Notes: generated by a model not told the origin, from the letters alone. A stretch of DNA of 64,000 nucleotides from JADGHX01 sp035760965 (GCA_035760965.1 DASTRY010000057.1:35274-99273), one strand, 5' to 3'; positions 36,299-44,729 are shown, counted from the first letter of the stretch. Numbers and translations are program-made.

Positions 36299-38671
36299 TT
36301 GAACGCGTACGTCATTGGTTTCGAGCGTTTGCGCATGGGCGACGTCGAGCACGTCGGCGGCAAGAACGCGTCTCTCGGTGAAATGATCTCCTCGCTCGCG
36401 CGTCTCGGCGTGCGGGTGCCGGGCGGCTTTGCAACGACCGCACAGGCGTATCGGGATTTTCTGAAGCAAGGCGGTCTCGATGAGCGCATTCGCGGCGCGC
36501 TCGCCGGTCTCGACGTCGAGGACGTGACGCAGCTGGCCGCCACCGGGGCGCAGATTCGGCAGTGGATTCTTTCGACGCCCTTCCCGCCCGCGTTGGAGCA
36601 GGCGGTGCTGGCGGAGTTGCGGCGCATGAGCGACGGCAAGGAAATCGCCGTTGCCGTACGCTCGTCGGCCACCGCGGAAGACCTGCCGGAAGCGTCTTTC
36701 GCCGGACAGCAAGAGACGTTCCTCAATGTGCGCGGCGAAGCGGCCGTACTGAAAGCGATGCACGAAGTGTTCGCGTCGCTCTTCAACGACCGCGCCATCG
36801 CGTATCGCGTGCATCATGGATTCGATCACAGCGCCGTCGCGCTCTCGGCCGGCGTACAGCACATGGTGCGCAGCGACCTCGGCGCGAGCGGCGTCATGTT
36901 CACGCTCGACACCGAGTCGGGATTTCGCGACGTCGTGTTCATCACCGCCTCCTACGGTCTCGGCGAGACCGTCGTGCAGGGCGCGGTGAATCCCGATGAG
37001 TTCTACGTCTACAAGCCCGCGCTGCGCGCCGGCAAGCGAGCCATTCTCCGCCGCAACCTCGGTGGCAAGGCCAAGAAGATGGTCTACGCGGAGCCCGGCT
37101 CCGGCGAGCGCGTGAAGACCGTCGACGTGCCGGCGGCGGAGCGGCAGAAGTTCTCGCTCACCGACGCGGATGTCCTCGCGCTCGCCAAGCAGGCCCTGAC
37201 GATCGAAGAGCACTACAAGCAGCCGATGGACATTGAGTGGGGCAAGGATGGCGCGACCGGCGAGCTCTTCATCCTGCAGGCGCGCCCCGAGACCGTGCAG
37301 AGCCGCGCCGGCCGCACGATCCAGCGCTTCGCGCTGAAGCGCCGCTCGAAGGTGCTCACCACGGGCCGCAGCATCGGCCAGCGCATCGGCGCGGGACCCG
37401 CGCGCGTCATCAAGGACGTGAAGGACATGGCGCGCGTGCAGAGCGGCGATGTGCTCGTCGCGGACATGACGGACCCGGACTGGGAACCGGTGATGAAGCG
37501 CTCCTCCGCCATCGTCACCAATCGCGGCGGGCGTACGTGTCACGCAGCGATCATTGCGCGCGAGCTCGGAATTCCGGCCGTCGTGGGCTGCGGTGATGCG
37601 ACGGAAGCGATTCGCGAAGGGCAGAACGTCACCGTCTCCTGCGCCGAAGGCGACACGGGCTACGTCTACGACGGGCAGCTCGAGTTCGAGCGCAAGGACA
37701 TCGAGCTCGATGCGCTGCCGCCGCTGCCCGTCAAGATCATGATGAACGTCGGCAATCCCGATCGCGCGTTCGATTTCGCGGGCATCCCGCACAAGGGCGT
37801 CGGCCTTGCGCGCCTCGAGTTCATCATCAATCGCATGATCGGCGTGCATCCGCGCGCGCTGCTCGAGTTCGATTCGCTCGATGGCGAGCTGCAGGATCAG
37901 ATTCGCGCACAGATGGCCGGCTACTCCGACCCGGTGCAGTTCTTCGTCGAGAAGCTCGCCGAGGGCATCGCGCAGATCGCCGCGGCGTTCGCGCCGGAAC
38001 CCGTCATCGTGCGGCTCTCGGATTTCAAGTCGAACGAGTACGCGAACCTCATCGGCGGGCGCGACTACGAGCCGCACGAAGAGAATCCGATGCTCGGCTT
38101 CCGCGGCGCGGCGCGCTACGTCGACGAGTCGTTCCGCCCGTGCTTCGAGCTCGAATGCCGCGCGCTGAAGATCGTGCGCGACGAGATGGGGCTCACGAAC
38201 GTGCAGGTGATGGTGCCCTTCGTCCGCACGGTCAAAGAGGCGCAGCAAGTGACGCAGCTGCTCGCGCAGAACGGCCTGGCGCGCGGGCAGAACGGGCTCA
38301 AGGTCATCATGATGTGCGAGCTGCCGACGAACGCGCTGCTCGCGGACCGTTATCTCGAGCACTTCGACGGCATGTCGATCGGCTCGAACGACATGACACA
38401 GCTCACCCTCGGGCTCGATCGCGACTCGGCGATCGTCGCGAAGTCCTTCGATGAGCGCGACGATGCGGTGAAAGCGCTGCTCGCGATGGCGATCGCGGCG
38501 TGCCGCCGCAACAAGAAGTACGTCGGCATCTGCGGCCAGGGTCCGTCGGACCATCCGGAGCTCGCGCGCTGGCTCGTCGAGCAGGGCATCGAGAGCATGT
38601 CCCTCAATCCGGACACGGTGGTCGAGACGTGGTTGTTCCTGGCGAACGCGACGGCCGCCGGGGAGAAATGA
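36299..38671 (+). CDS. ppsA: Phosphoenolpyruvate synthase
   Basis: Converts pyruvate and ATP to PEP, AMP and phosphate for gluconeogenesis. The ATP-binding domain begins VGGKNASLGEMI; the swivelling domain has the phosphohistidine in TNRGGRTCHAAIIARELGIPAVVG (His near residue 415, with the regulatory Thr just before it); the C-terminal PEP domain contains MLGFRGAARY and GSNDMTQLTLGLDRDS. The 790 residues are full length. The start is TTG 36299 with AAGGA at good distance. Its regulator ppsR lies divergently upstream. Confidence 0.97.
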   Translation: MNAYVIGFERLRMGDVEHVGGKNASLGEMISSLARLGVRVPGGFATTAQAYRDFLKQGGLDERIRGALAGLDVEDVTQLAATGAQIRQWILSTPFPPALEQAVLAELRRMSDGKEIAVAVRSSATAEDLPEASFAGQQETFLNVRGEAAVLKAMHEVFASLFNDRAIAYRVHHGFDHSAVALSAGVQHMVRSDLGASGVMFTLDTESGFRDVVFITASYGLGETVVQGAVNPDEFYVYKPALRAGKRAILRRNLGGKAKKMVYAEPGSGERVKTVDVPAAERQKFSLTDADVLALAKQALTIEEHYKQPMDIEWGKDGATGELFILQARPETVQSRAGRTIQRFALKRRSKVLTTGRSIGQRIGAGPARVIKDVKDMARVQSGDVLVADMTDPDWEPVMKRSSAIVTNRGGRTCHAAIIARELGIPAVVGCGDATEAIREGQNVTVSCAEGDTGYVYDGQLEFERKDIELDALPPLPVKIMMNVGNPDRAFDFAGIPHKGVGLARLEFIINRMIGVHPRALLEFDSLDGELQDQIRAQMAGYSDPVQFFVEKLAEGIAQIAAAFAPEPVIVRLSDFKSNEYANLIGGRDYEPHEENPMLGFRGAARYVDESFRPCFELECRALKIVRDEMGLTNVQVMVPFVRTVKEAQQVTQLLAQNGLARGQNGLKVIMMCELPTNALLADRYLEHFDGMSIGSNDMTQLTLGLDRDSAIVAKSFDERDDAVKALLAMAIAACRRNKKYVGICGQGPSDHPELARWLVEQGIESMSLNPDTVVETWLFLANATAAGEK

Positions 38672-38672
38672 A

Positions 38673-39230
38673 TCAGCGCCCCGAGAACTGGGGTGCGAAC
38701 AGCGTCAGCCGGTAGTGGCGCAGCTCGCGGATGGACTCCTGGATGTCCGCGAGCGCAAGGTGCGCGCCCTGCTTCACGAAGCTCTCGTGCACCGAGGGTG
38801 CCCAGCGCCGCGCCAGCTCCTTCAGCGTGCTGACGTCGAGATTGCGGTAATGGAAGAACTTCTCGAGGGTCGGCATCTGCCGTGCAAGAAAACGCCGATC
38901 TTGGCAGATGCTGTTGCCGCACATCGGCGAGGCGCCCGGCGCCACGAGCGACGACAGGAACGCGAGCGTGCGCTGCTCGGCCACCGCAGTGGTGATCGTG
39001 CTGGCCTTGACGCGGGCGAGCAGCCCGGACGCGCGGTGCTGCTTCTGGTTCCAGTCGTCCATGGCCGCAAGCACGTGATCGGGCTGATGGATCGCGAGGT
39101 TCGGACCCTCGGCGATGACGTTCAGATCGCGGTCCGTGACGATCGTGGCAATCTCGATGATGTGGTCCGTGTCGGGCTTCAGGCCCGTCATCTCCAGATC
39201 GATCCAGATGAGGTGATCGGTACTCGGCAT
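38673..39230 (-). CDS. orn: Oligoribonuclease
   Basis: DEDDh 3'-5' exoribonuclease that degrades 2-5-mer RNA and pGpG. I start at ATG 39230 (185 residues; Escherichia coli 181). The first catalytic Asp/Glu are in WIDLEMTGL near residues 9-17, the second Asp region is SICQDRRFLARQMP, and the final His/Asp are in HLALADIQESI. The stop is one base after the ppsA stop on the other strand, so the two genes converge without a gap. It is divergent from rsgA, as in Escherichia coli. Confidence 0.96.
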   Translation of the reverse strand: MPSTDHLIWIDLEMTGLKPDTDHIIEIATIVTDRDLNVIAEGPNLAIHQPDHVLAAMDDWNQKQHRASGLLARVKASTITTAVAEQRTLAFLSSLVAPGASPMCGNSICQDRRFLARQMPTLEKFFHYRNLDVSTLKELARRWAPSVHESFVKQGAHLALADIQESIRELRHYRLTLFAPQFSGR

Positions 39231-39242
39231 GTCACTGCGGCA

Positions 39243-39276
39243 GGTTAGTTGTGGCCGAGTGTAGCAGAGACTAACC
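39243..39276. promoter_or_regulatory. Inverted repeat framing the orn promoter
   Basis: Arms GGTTAGT (39243-39249) and ACTAACC (39270-39276) lie 20 bases apart in the 56-base orn/rsgA gap. Between them the minus strand has an extended -10 TGCTACACT (39266-39258) with a predicted orn start near 39251. Confidence 0.45.
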
Positions 39277-39286
39277 TCGCGCCCGC

Positions 39287-40231
39287 ATGCCCGAGCCCTC
39301 TTCCAGCGCACGTTTCGCGGCCCGCGTCTCCGCGGTGTTCGGCCGCGACTTGCTCGTGCGCGAACCGGACGGCACCGAGCATCGGGCCCGCGTCCGCGGG
39401 CGGCGCTTGAACGTCGTCTGCGGCGACGATGTCGTGTGTGAGCGCGACCCGACACACGGTGAAGTCAACGTCGTCGAGGTGCGCCCGCGCCGGACCGCAC
39501 TCTACCGTTCCAACTTGCGCGGCGAAGCCGAGCCGGTGGTCGCCAACGTCTCGCGGCTGTTCGTCGTGCTGGCCCCCAAGCCCGTGCCGGACTTCTTCGT
39601 CGTGGATCGCTATCTCGCCGCGGCGACCTCGGCTGCGATCGAGGCGACGCTCGTGCTCAACAAGCGCGACCTGCCGGTCGATCCCGACCTGCAAGCGGAG
39701 CTCGCCGCGTATCTCGCCGCAGGGTATCCGACGATCGCCTGCTCGGCGCGCTCGGGGGACGGCGTCGACGAGCTGCTCGCCGCCGCCGTGGGTGCGGTGG
39801 CCGCACTCGTCGGCCAATCCGGGGTGGGCAAATCGTCCCTCATCCGGCGTCTCATTCCCGAGGCGCAGGTGCAGATCGGGGAGCTGATGCGCGAAGAGGA
39901 AGGCCGTCACACGACGACGACTTCACGCATGTTCGAGCTGCCGCGCGGCGGGTACCTGATCGACTCGCCCGGGGTCCGCGATTTCGCGCCGGCGATCGAT
40001 CGACTCGATCCGCGCACGATGGGATTCACGGAAGTGGCGCGGCTCGCGCCGGGCTGCCGCTTCCAGGATTGCCAGCACCTGCGCGAGCCGAATTGCGCCG
40101 TGCGAGCGGCCGCGGAGTCGGGTGCGCTGCACGAGCGGCGCTACGAGAGCTATCGGCGCCTGCGGCGCCTGTACAACGATCTGGTGAAGGCGCGCGGGCC
40201 GAAATACCGGCCGGGTCAGCCGAGCTCGTGA
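39287..40231 (+). CDS. rsgA: Small ribosomal subunit biogenesis GTPase RsgA
   Basis: Circularly permuted GTPase that tests maturation of the 30S decoding centre. An N-terminal OB domain (to about residue 75) precedes the permuted G domain: G4 LNKRDLP, then G1 GQSGVGKSSLIRRL and G3 DSPGVRDF. The C-terminal zinc finger has Cys/His ligands in CRFQDCQHLREPNC. The 314 residues are somewhat shorter than Escherichia coli RsgA (350) because the N-terminal extension is short. It has no obvious ribosome site before its ATG. Confidence 0.96.
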   Translation: MPEPSSSARFAARVSAVFGRDLLVREPDGTEHRARVRGRRLNVVCGDDVVCERDPTHGEVNVVEVRPRRTALYRSNLRGEAEPVVANVSRLFVVLAPKPVPDFFVVDRYLAAATSAAIEATLVLNKRDLPVDPDLQAELAAYLAAGYPTIACSARSGDGVDELLAAAVGAVAALVGQSGVGKSSLIRRLIPEAQVQIGELMREEEGRHTTTTSRMFELPRGGYLIDSPGVRDFAPAIDRLDPRTMGFTEVARLAPGCRFQDCQHLREPNCAVRAAAESGALHERRYESYRRLRRLYNDLVKARGPKYRPGQPSS

Positions 40232-40238
40232 GGGGAAT

Positions 40239-40334
40239 ATGTCGCGCCGTGGCACGCGGAAGCAGGCGCGGCGCGAACTCGGCCTGGTGAACCATTCGCG
40301 GTGCGTCAACGGCCAGCGGCGCTCAGCGCGCTAG
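40239..40334 (+). CDS. Possible 31-residue basic microprotein after rsgA
   Basis: An ATG at 40239 with the strong ribosome site GAGGGG three bases upstream opens a 31-codon frame just seven bases after the rsgA stop, ending with TAG. The peptide is very basic (nine Arg and one Lys) and starts MSRRGTRKQARRE. No family is recognised. It may be a real rsgA-linked small protein or a chance frame; the ribosome-site-to-start spacing is short. Confidence 0.3.
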   Translation: MSRRGTRKQARRELGLVNHSRCVNGQRRSAR

Positions 40335-40352
40335 CGACGAGGCGCGCCGCCG

Positions 40353-40952
40353 TCAGCCGAACGTTTGCCGCCCGCTCAGCGCGTGCGCGAGCGTGCCACC
40401 GTCCACGTATTCGAGCTCACCGCCGATCGGCACACCGTGCGCGATGCGGCTCGCGCGAATGCCGCGCTTCACGGCGAGGTCGCCGAGAAAGTGCGCGGTC
40501 GCCTCGCCCTCCACGGTGGGATTGGTCGCGAGAATGAGCTCGCGCACCTCGCCCTCATCGAGGATTCCCTCCAACTCGCGCACCCCGAGCTGCTCGGGAC
40601 CGATGCCATCGAGCGGCGACAGATGCCCCATCAGCACGAAATAGCGACCGCGGTAACTGCCCGACTGCTCGACCGCCACCACATCCGATGGCGACTCGAC
40701 CACGCAGACGAGCGAGGCGTCGCGGTGAGGCGCCGCGCAGATCTGACACAGCTCTCCTTCCGTCAACATGCGGCACCGCTTGCAGCGGACCACCGTCTCG
40801 AGCGACGCGCTCAAAGCCTCCGCGAGCGCGCGTGCTCCAGCTCGTCCCTCCTGGAGCAGGTGAAACGCCATGCGCTGCGCGGTTTTCGGCCCCACACCCG
40901 GGAGCGCGCGCAGCGCGTCGATGAGCCGTGTGAGCTGCGGGGAATGCTTCAT
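40353..40952 (-). CDS. recR: Recombination protein RecR
   Basis: Acts with RecF and RecO to load RecA at gaps. The helix-hairpin-helix ALPGVGPKTAQRMAFHLL is at residues 17-34, the zinc finger is CKRCRMLTEGELCQIC near 57-72, and the Toprim domain begins VCVVESPSDVVAVE with the conserved ILATNPTVEGEATA later. The 199 residues are full length. The ATG shares one base with the ybaB stop (TGATG), so translation is probably coupled; dnaX-ybaB-recR is a highly conserved operon. Confidence 0.97.
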   Translation of the reverse strand: MKHSPQLTRLIDALRALPGVGPKTAQRMAFHLLQEGRAGARALAEALSASLETVVRCKRCRMLTEGELCQICAAPHRDASLVCVVESPSDVVAVEQSGSYRGRYFVLMGHLSPLDGIGPEQLGVRELEGILDEGEVRELILATNPTVEGEATAHFLGDLAVKRGIRASRIAHGVPIGGELEYVDGGTLAHALSGRQTFG

Positions 40953-41275
40953 CAGAACGGGAGCTTGAATCCTGGCGGTAGCTGCATGCCGCCCATGACG
41001 CTTGCCATCTTCTCCTGGATCCGCGCTTCGACTTTCTTCACCGCATCATTCGTTGCCGCGGCGATGAGATCTTCCAGCATCTCGCGATCCTCGGACACGA
41101 CAGCCGGCTCGAGCTGCACGCGCTTCACATTGTGCTGGCCGGTCATGGTGACCTTCACCATGCCGCCACCGGACTCGCCTACCACTTCGATGTTCGCGAT
41201 CTCGGCCTGCGCCTTCTGCAGGTTCTGCTGCATGGCCTGAGCCTGCTTCATCATGTTGCCGATGTTTCCGCGCAT
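40952..41275 (-). CDS. ybaB: Nucleoid-associated protein YbaB/EbfC
   Basis: Small dimeric DNA-binding protein. I start at ATG 41275 (107 residues; Escherichia coli 109): MRGNIGNMMKQAQAMQQNLQ then the conserved GGGMVKVTMTGQHNVKRVQLEP and the C-terminal DLIAAATNDAVKKVE. The longer open frame upstream only shadows dnaX. It lies 35 bases after dnaX and overlaps recR by one base. Confidence 0.96.
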   Translation of the reverse strand: MRGNIGNMMKQAQAMQQNLQKAQAEIANIEVVGESGGGMVKVTMTGQHNVKRVQLEPAVVSEDREMLEDLIAAATNDAVKKVEARIQEKMASVMGGMQLPPGFKLPF

Positions 41276-41310
41276 GCCTGCAATATCCTCGTGTCGTGTG
41301 TGCCCGATGG

Positions 41311-42969
41311 TTACTTCACGGGGCGGACGCTGTCGGGCAGCAGCGTGGCACCGAATTTCTCGCGCAGCAGCTGGACGCCGGGATCGGATTCGAGCGCCTG
41401 ACGGGCGGAATCGAGCTCTTCCAGGCTGGCGCGCTGGCCCATCTGCGCGGGCGTCTCGAGTCCGGCGGGCAGCGACTCGAATTCGACACGCACCGTTTCG
41501 CCGAAATACTTCGTGAGCGCCTGGGCGAGCTTCTCGACCTGCCCCTGCGTCCGGACGAACCCGCTCTTGGAATCGAAGCCGAAGCGCACGACGGCGTCTT
41601 TGCGACCGAGCAGCGCGCAATGATTGGCGAGCTGGCGCGCAGAGCCGGTCAGCTCCAGTTGGTTCAGGATGGCGCTCCACGCTGCCGGCGTGGCCTCGAG
41701 AGGCGGCCCTGCCGGCGTCTGAGGTGCGCTGGCCACGGCGCTCGCAGCAGGCGCGCCGTGCGCCGCCGAAACCGAGCCGGTTCCGACAGCCCCGGCAACC
41801 CGCGGCGCCGTGCCGGTGGCCTGTGCGGACCGCGGAGCCTGCGGAGCGCCGGCGGTGGCGCCGCCTTCGGCGGGCCGGAACGCGAGCATCCGCAGCAGCG
41901 TCATTTCGAAGCCGACGCGCGGCTCCGAGACGAGCGCGAGGTCGCGCCGGCCGACGACCGCCGTCTGGTAGTACAGCTGGACGTCTTCGGGCGAGAGCGA
42001 TTTCGCGAGCTTCTCGAGCAGCTCCGGCGCGTAGATCTCGTCGCCTTCGAAGTCCGGGACTGCCTGCTTCATCCCGACCCGGACGAGCAGCGAGGCGAGC
42101 TCATCGAGCACCTGCGCATAGTCCGGAGCCCATTGCTCGAGCGATTGCGCATAGCGCACGAGAGCGGCTGCGTCGCCGCCGGCGAGGTGCTCGGCGAGCT
42201 GCACGACGTGGTCGCGGGCAATCGTGCCGAGCATGGCTCGCGCGGATTCTTCGTCGACCTTGCCGCCGCCGAACGCAATGAGCTGATCGAGCAGCGACAG
42301 GCCATCGCGCATGCTGCCGTCCGCAGCCACGGCCACGAGCCGAATGCCGCCCGCATCGAACGCCACCTTCTCCGCTTCCAGGATCTTGCGCATGTGCTCG
42401 CCGATCTGCCCGACCGGCAAGCGCTTTAAGTTGAATTGCAGGCAGCGCGAGAGCACCGTGACCGGCAGCTTCTGCGGGTCCGTCGTCGCGAGCAGGAACT
42501 TCACGTGCGGCGGCGGCTCCTCGAGCGTCTTTAGCAGCGCGTTGAAGGAGTGCGTCGAGAGCATGTGCACCTCGTCGATGAGGTACACCTTGTAGCGCGC
42601 GCGAGTCGGCGCGTATTGCACGTTGTCCAGCAGCTCGCGCGTATCGTCGACCTTGGTGCGCGAGGCCGCATCGACCTCGATGAGGTCGACGAAGCGTCCG
42701 GAATCGATCTCGACGCACGCCGCGCACGTGCCGCACGGCTCGGCGGTCATCCCGTGCGGCGACTGCTCGGCCCGGATGCAGTTCAGGCATTTCGCGAAGA
42801 TGCGCGCGATGGTCGTCTTGCCGACGCCGCGCGTGCCGGTGAACAGGAATGCGTGATGGACGCGCCCGGTCTCGAGCGCGTTCGTCAGCGCGCGCACGAC
42901 GTGCTCCTGGCCGACGAGCTCGGCGAAGGTCTTGGGGCGGTATTTACGCGCGAGGGCGGTGTAAGCCAT
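41311..42969 (-). CDS. dnaX: DNA polymerase III subunit tau/gamma
   Basis: Clamp-loader ATPase of the replicative polymerase. I start at ATG 42969 (552 residues), beginning MAYTALARKYRPKTFAELVGQ. Walker A is GTRGVGKTTIARIFAKCLNC near residue 45, zinc cysteines follow in EPCGTCAAC, Walker B is YLIDEVHML and the sensor/arginine motif is TVLSRCLQF. The Pro/Ala/Gly-rich linker (about 370-430) precedes the tau C-terminal domain. I see no A-rich slippery heptamer, so a programmed frameshift making gamma, as in Escherichia coli, is not evident. Confidence 0.97.
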   Translation of the reverse strand: MAYTALARKYRPKTFAELVGQEHVVRALTNALETGRVHHAFLFTGTRGVGKTTIARIFAKCLNCIRAEQSPHGMTAEPCGTCAACVEIDSGRFVDLIEVDAASRTKVDDTRELLDNVQYAPTRARYKVYLIDEVHMLSTHSFNALLKTLEEPPPHVKFLLATTDPQKLPVTVLSRCLQFNLKRLPVGQIGEHMRKILEAEKVAFDAGGIRLVAVAADGSMRDGLSLLDQLIAFGGGKVDEESARAMLGTIARDHVVQLAEHLAGGDAAALVRYAQSLEQWAPDYAQVLDELASLLVRVGMKQAVPDFEGDEIYAPELLEKLAKSLSPEDVQLYYQTAVVGRRDLALVSEPRVGFEMTLLRMLAFRPAEGGATAGAPQAPRSAQATGTAPRVAGAVGTGSVSAAHGAPAASAVASAPQTPAGPPLEATPAAWSAILNQLELTGSARQLANHCALLGRKDAVVRFGFDSKSGFVRTQGQVEKLAQALTKYFGETVRVEFESLPAGLETPAQMGQRASLEELDSARQALESDPGVQLLREKFGATLLPDSVRPVK

Positions 42970-43026
42970 ATGACGAGCCGGAGTGTATCCCTCTGATACG
43001 GCGCGCTTCGCGCCGGCTACATAGTT

Positions 43027-43044
43027 GGGGTCGCGAGCGACCCC
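43027..43044. other. Perfect 18-base palindrome between SRP RNA and dnaX
   Basis: GGGGTCGCGAGCGACCCC pairs as an eight-base-pair stem with a two-base loop, 32 bases past the SRP RNA end on the minus strand. No T-run follows on that strand; it may mark the 3' end of the SRP transcript or act in the dnaX leader. Confidence 0.4.
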
Positions 43045-43076
43045 TTGCGAACCCTCGGACGCAGCCCACAAGAGGA

Positions 43077-43188
43077 GGCAGCCCGCACCAGCTCACCTCC
43101 GGCACCCGACATCGCCGCTACCGCTGCTCCCTTCCGGGCCTGGCGGGGTTTACGACTGGTCGTCGCGGAGAAACCGGTGCGAGCCACC
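43077..43188 (-). ncRNA. ffs: 4.5S signal recognition particle RNA
   Basis: The minus strand contains the invariant apical loop CCAGGCCCGGAAGGGAGCAGC and the opposite strand GGTGCCGGAGGTGAGCTGG of bacterial SRP RNA. A terminal 13-pair helix of GGTGGCTCGCACC with GGTGCGGGCTGCC (with two G-U type pairs and one C-G shift) fixes the ends at 43188 and about 43077, for 112 bases (Escherichia coli 114). It binds Ffh and directs membrane protein targeting. It lies between tRNA-Ser and dnaX on the same strand; the exact 3' end is an estimate. Confidence 0.92.
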
Positions 43189-43214
43189 ATTGATCGGGCC
43201 AGACGGAGAAGGTC

Positions 43215-43307
43215 TGGCGGAGAGAGTGGGATTCGAACCCACGAACACCCGTTAAGATGTTACTGGAATTCCAGTCCAGCGCCTTCGACCGCTCGGCCAT
43301 CTCTCCC
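43215..43307 (-). tRNA. serX: tRNA-Ser (anticodon GGA)
   Basis: Class II tRNA on the minus strand: acceptor GGGAGAG/CTCTCCG region, D arm GCCGAGCGGTCGAAGGC, anticodon stem CTGGA/TCCAG with loop CTGGAAT (anticodon GGA), a long variable arm, T arm GTGGGTTCGAATCCCAC and encoded CCA at 43217-43215. It decodes TCC and TCT. It lies 26 bases before the SRP RNA, so the two may share a precursor. The gene symbol is a guess. Confidence 0.96.
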
Positions 43308-43319
43308 ACCGGGGCGCGG

Positions 43320-43325
43320 ATGATA
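43320..43325 (-). promoter_or_regulatory. Candidate -10 of tRNA-Ser
   Basis: TATCAT on the minus strand ends 12 bases before the tRNA 5' end, the right distance for a short leader. No good -35 is visible, so this is only suggestive. Confidence 0.3.
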
Positions 43326-43341
43326 CACCACGCCGCCCGGA

Positions 43342-43662
43342 TCAGGCCTCGGGCTCCTTGGGCTTGGCGATCGCGTACTTCGGCGGGGTGTCGAGGCATC
43401 CCTCCGACTCGAGACGCGGCGGCGGCTCCGGTGTGTTCAGCGTCGGAATCTTGAGGGCGTTGCGCGTATCCGGCGCCTCGAGCCCCGGCGGAATTTTCAG
43501 CGGCGGCATGTCCTTGGCACCCGCATACCCTTCCGGGCCCTTGCACACGGCATCCGCGTGGGAACGGCGAAACGGATTGCAGCCTGCCGTGGCGCTCACG
43601 ACACCCGCCAGCAGCACGATCGCAAACACAGTACGCACGCGTGGTGCGCTGGATTCACTCAT
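43342..43662 (-). CDS. Short lipoprotein, probable reduced BamC (NlpB)
   Basis: The 106 residues start at ATG 43662 with a strong GAGGGGG site. A signal peptide ends at the lipobox-like SATAGC (Cys near residue 27). The mature part PPLKIPPGLEAPDTRNALKIP resembles the unstructured N-terminus of BamC, which binds BamD, but the two helix-grip domains of full BamC (344 residues in Escherichia coli) are absent. It directly follows dapA, exactly where nlpB/bamC lies in Escherichia coli (bamC-dapA-gcvR-bcp). Orthology rests on position and this short similarity, so I leave the symbol empty. Confidence 0.75.
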   Translation of the reverse strand: MSESSAPRVRTVFAIVLLAGVVSATAGCNPFRRSHADAVCKGPEGYAGAKDMPPLKIPPGLEAPDTRNALKIPTLNTPEPPPRLESEGCLDTPPKYAIAKPKEPEA

Positions 43663-43677
43663 TCGATTCCCCCTCAC

Positions 43678-44556
43678 CTACTTCAGCGCTCCGGCGGCAC
43701 GCAGGTCCGCGGCGAGCTTCGCGTGGTGCCCCGCCGAAAGCGGTACGAGCGGCAGCCGGATGCCCCCCTGGATCAGGCCCATGCGCTCCAGCGCCCACTT
43801 CGCCGGGATCGGGTTCGCTTCGAGGAACAGGTCCCGATGAAGCGCCGCGAGTGGTGCGTCCAGCTCGGAGGCACGGGCACGGTCACCCTTGACGGCGGCC
43901 GCGACCATCTGCGACATCGCGCGCGGCGCAACGTTCGCGGTTACCGAGATCACCCCGTGCGCGCCGGCCAGCAACACCTCGCGGGCTGTGGCGTCGTCGC
44001 CGCTGAGGATGGTGAATCCTGGACGCACGACATCGAGGAGCTCGCGCACGCGATCGACGCCCGCAACGCCCTCCTTCAGTCCGACGATCTGCGGGATCTG
44101 TGCGAGCCGCGCGACTGTCGCCGGCAGCAGGTCCACCGCGGTACGGCTCGGGATGTTGTACAGAATGACCGGCACGCGTGACGCCTCGGCGACTGCCGCG
44201 AAATGCCTGTACAGGCCCTCCTGCGGCGGTCGGTTGTACGCCGGCGTGACGACGAGCAGAGCGTCGATCGGCAGCTCGGAAAGCCAACGAGCGCGCGCGA
44301 TCGTGCTGGCGGTACTGCTCGTGCCCGCGCCCACGATGACCGGAATGCGTTTCTTGATCTGGGCACACGCGCGCTCGGTCAGCTCGCGCAGCTCCGCTTC
44401 GGTGATCGTCGCGGATTCGCCGGTCGTGCCCCCGACGACGATGCCGTCGGTCCCGTTCTCCAGGTGAAAGTCCAGCAGACGCGCCCACGCATCGAAATCG
44501 ACGTCCCCGCCGTCGCGCATGGGCGTGACGATGGCGACCAAACTGCCCTGAAACAT
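43678..44556 (-). CDS. dapA: 4-hydroxy-tetrahydrodipicolinate synthase
   Basis: Condenses pyruvate with aspartate semialdehyde, the first committed step of lysine and diaminopimelate synthesis. The 292 residues form a TIM barrel with substrate motif GGTTGESATI near 41-50, the catalytic Tyr in PVILYNIPSRTAVDL and the Schiff-base lysine in IVGLKEGVAG. It is divergent from the gcvR-like gene and followed 15 bases later by the short lipoprotein gene. The ATG at 44556 begins MFQGSLVAIVTPM, the usual N-terminus. Confidence 0.97.
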   Translation of the reverse strand: MFQGSLVAIVTPMRDGGDVDFDAWARLLDFHLENGTDGIVVGGTTGESATITEAELRELTERACAQIKKRIPVIVGAGTSSTASTIARARWLSELPIDALLVVTPAYNRPPQEGLYRHFAAVAEASRVPVILYNIPSRTAVDLLPATVARLAQIPQIVGLKEGVAGVDRVRELLDVVRPGFTILSGDDATAREVLLAGAHGVISVTANVAPRAMSQMVAAAVKGDRARASELDAPLAALHRDLFLEANPIPAKWALERMGLIQGGIRLPLVPLSAGHHAKLAADLRAAGALK

Positions 44557-44681
44557 CGTTGTGCAACTCTTGAATTTTCGCGGTCGTGATGGGCGCGCAG
44601 CGCGCTCCGCACGGCTCCGGCGGCCGCGCTATCTTAGCCGATGTCACCCCGCTTATCCGGCCTATGGCGGCGCCCGGCGGG

Positions 44682-44690
44682 TGGTACACT
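44682..44690 (+). promoter_or_regulatory. Extended -10 promoter of the gcvR-bcp genes
   Basis: TGGTACACT is an extended -10 (TG-N-TACACT); the predicted start near 44697 leaves a 33-base leader to the ATG at 44730. No clear -35 is present, which is acceptable for extended -10 promoters. Confidence 0.5.
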
Positions 44691-44729
44691 GCGCGCGGGC
44701 ACCACGGACCCCGCCAAATTTCGCGAAAG

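Noticed and set aside
35384..38554. A 1056-codon minus-strand frame covering ppsR and the whole of ppsA antisense
   Set aside because: Only the ppsR part has family similarity. The rest is antisense to a well-conserved ppsA gene; high GC removes stop codons in the opposite frame.
41311..42969. Programmed frameshift in dnaX
   Set aside because: No A-rich slippery heptamer was seen in the gene, so there is no support for a gamma form made by frameshifting.
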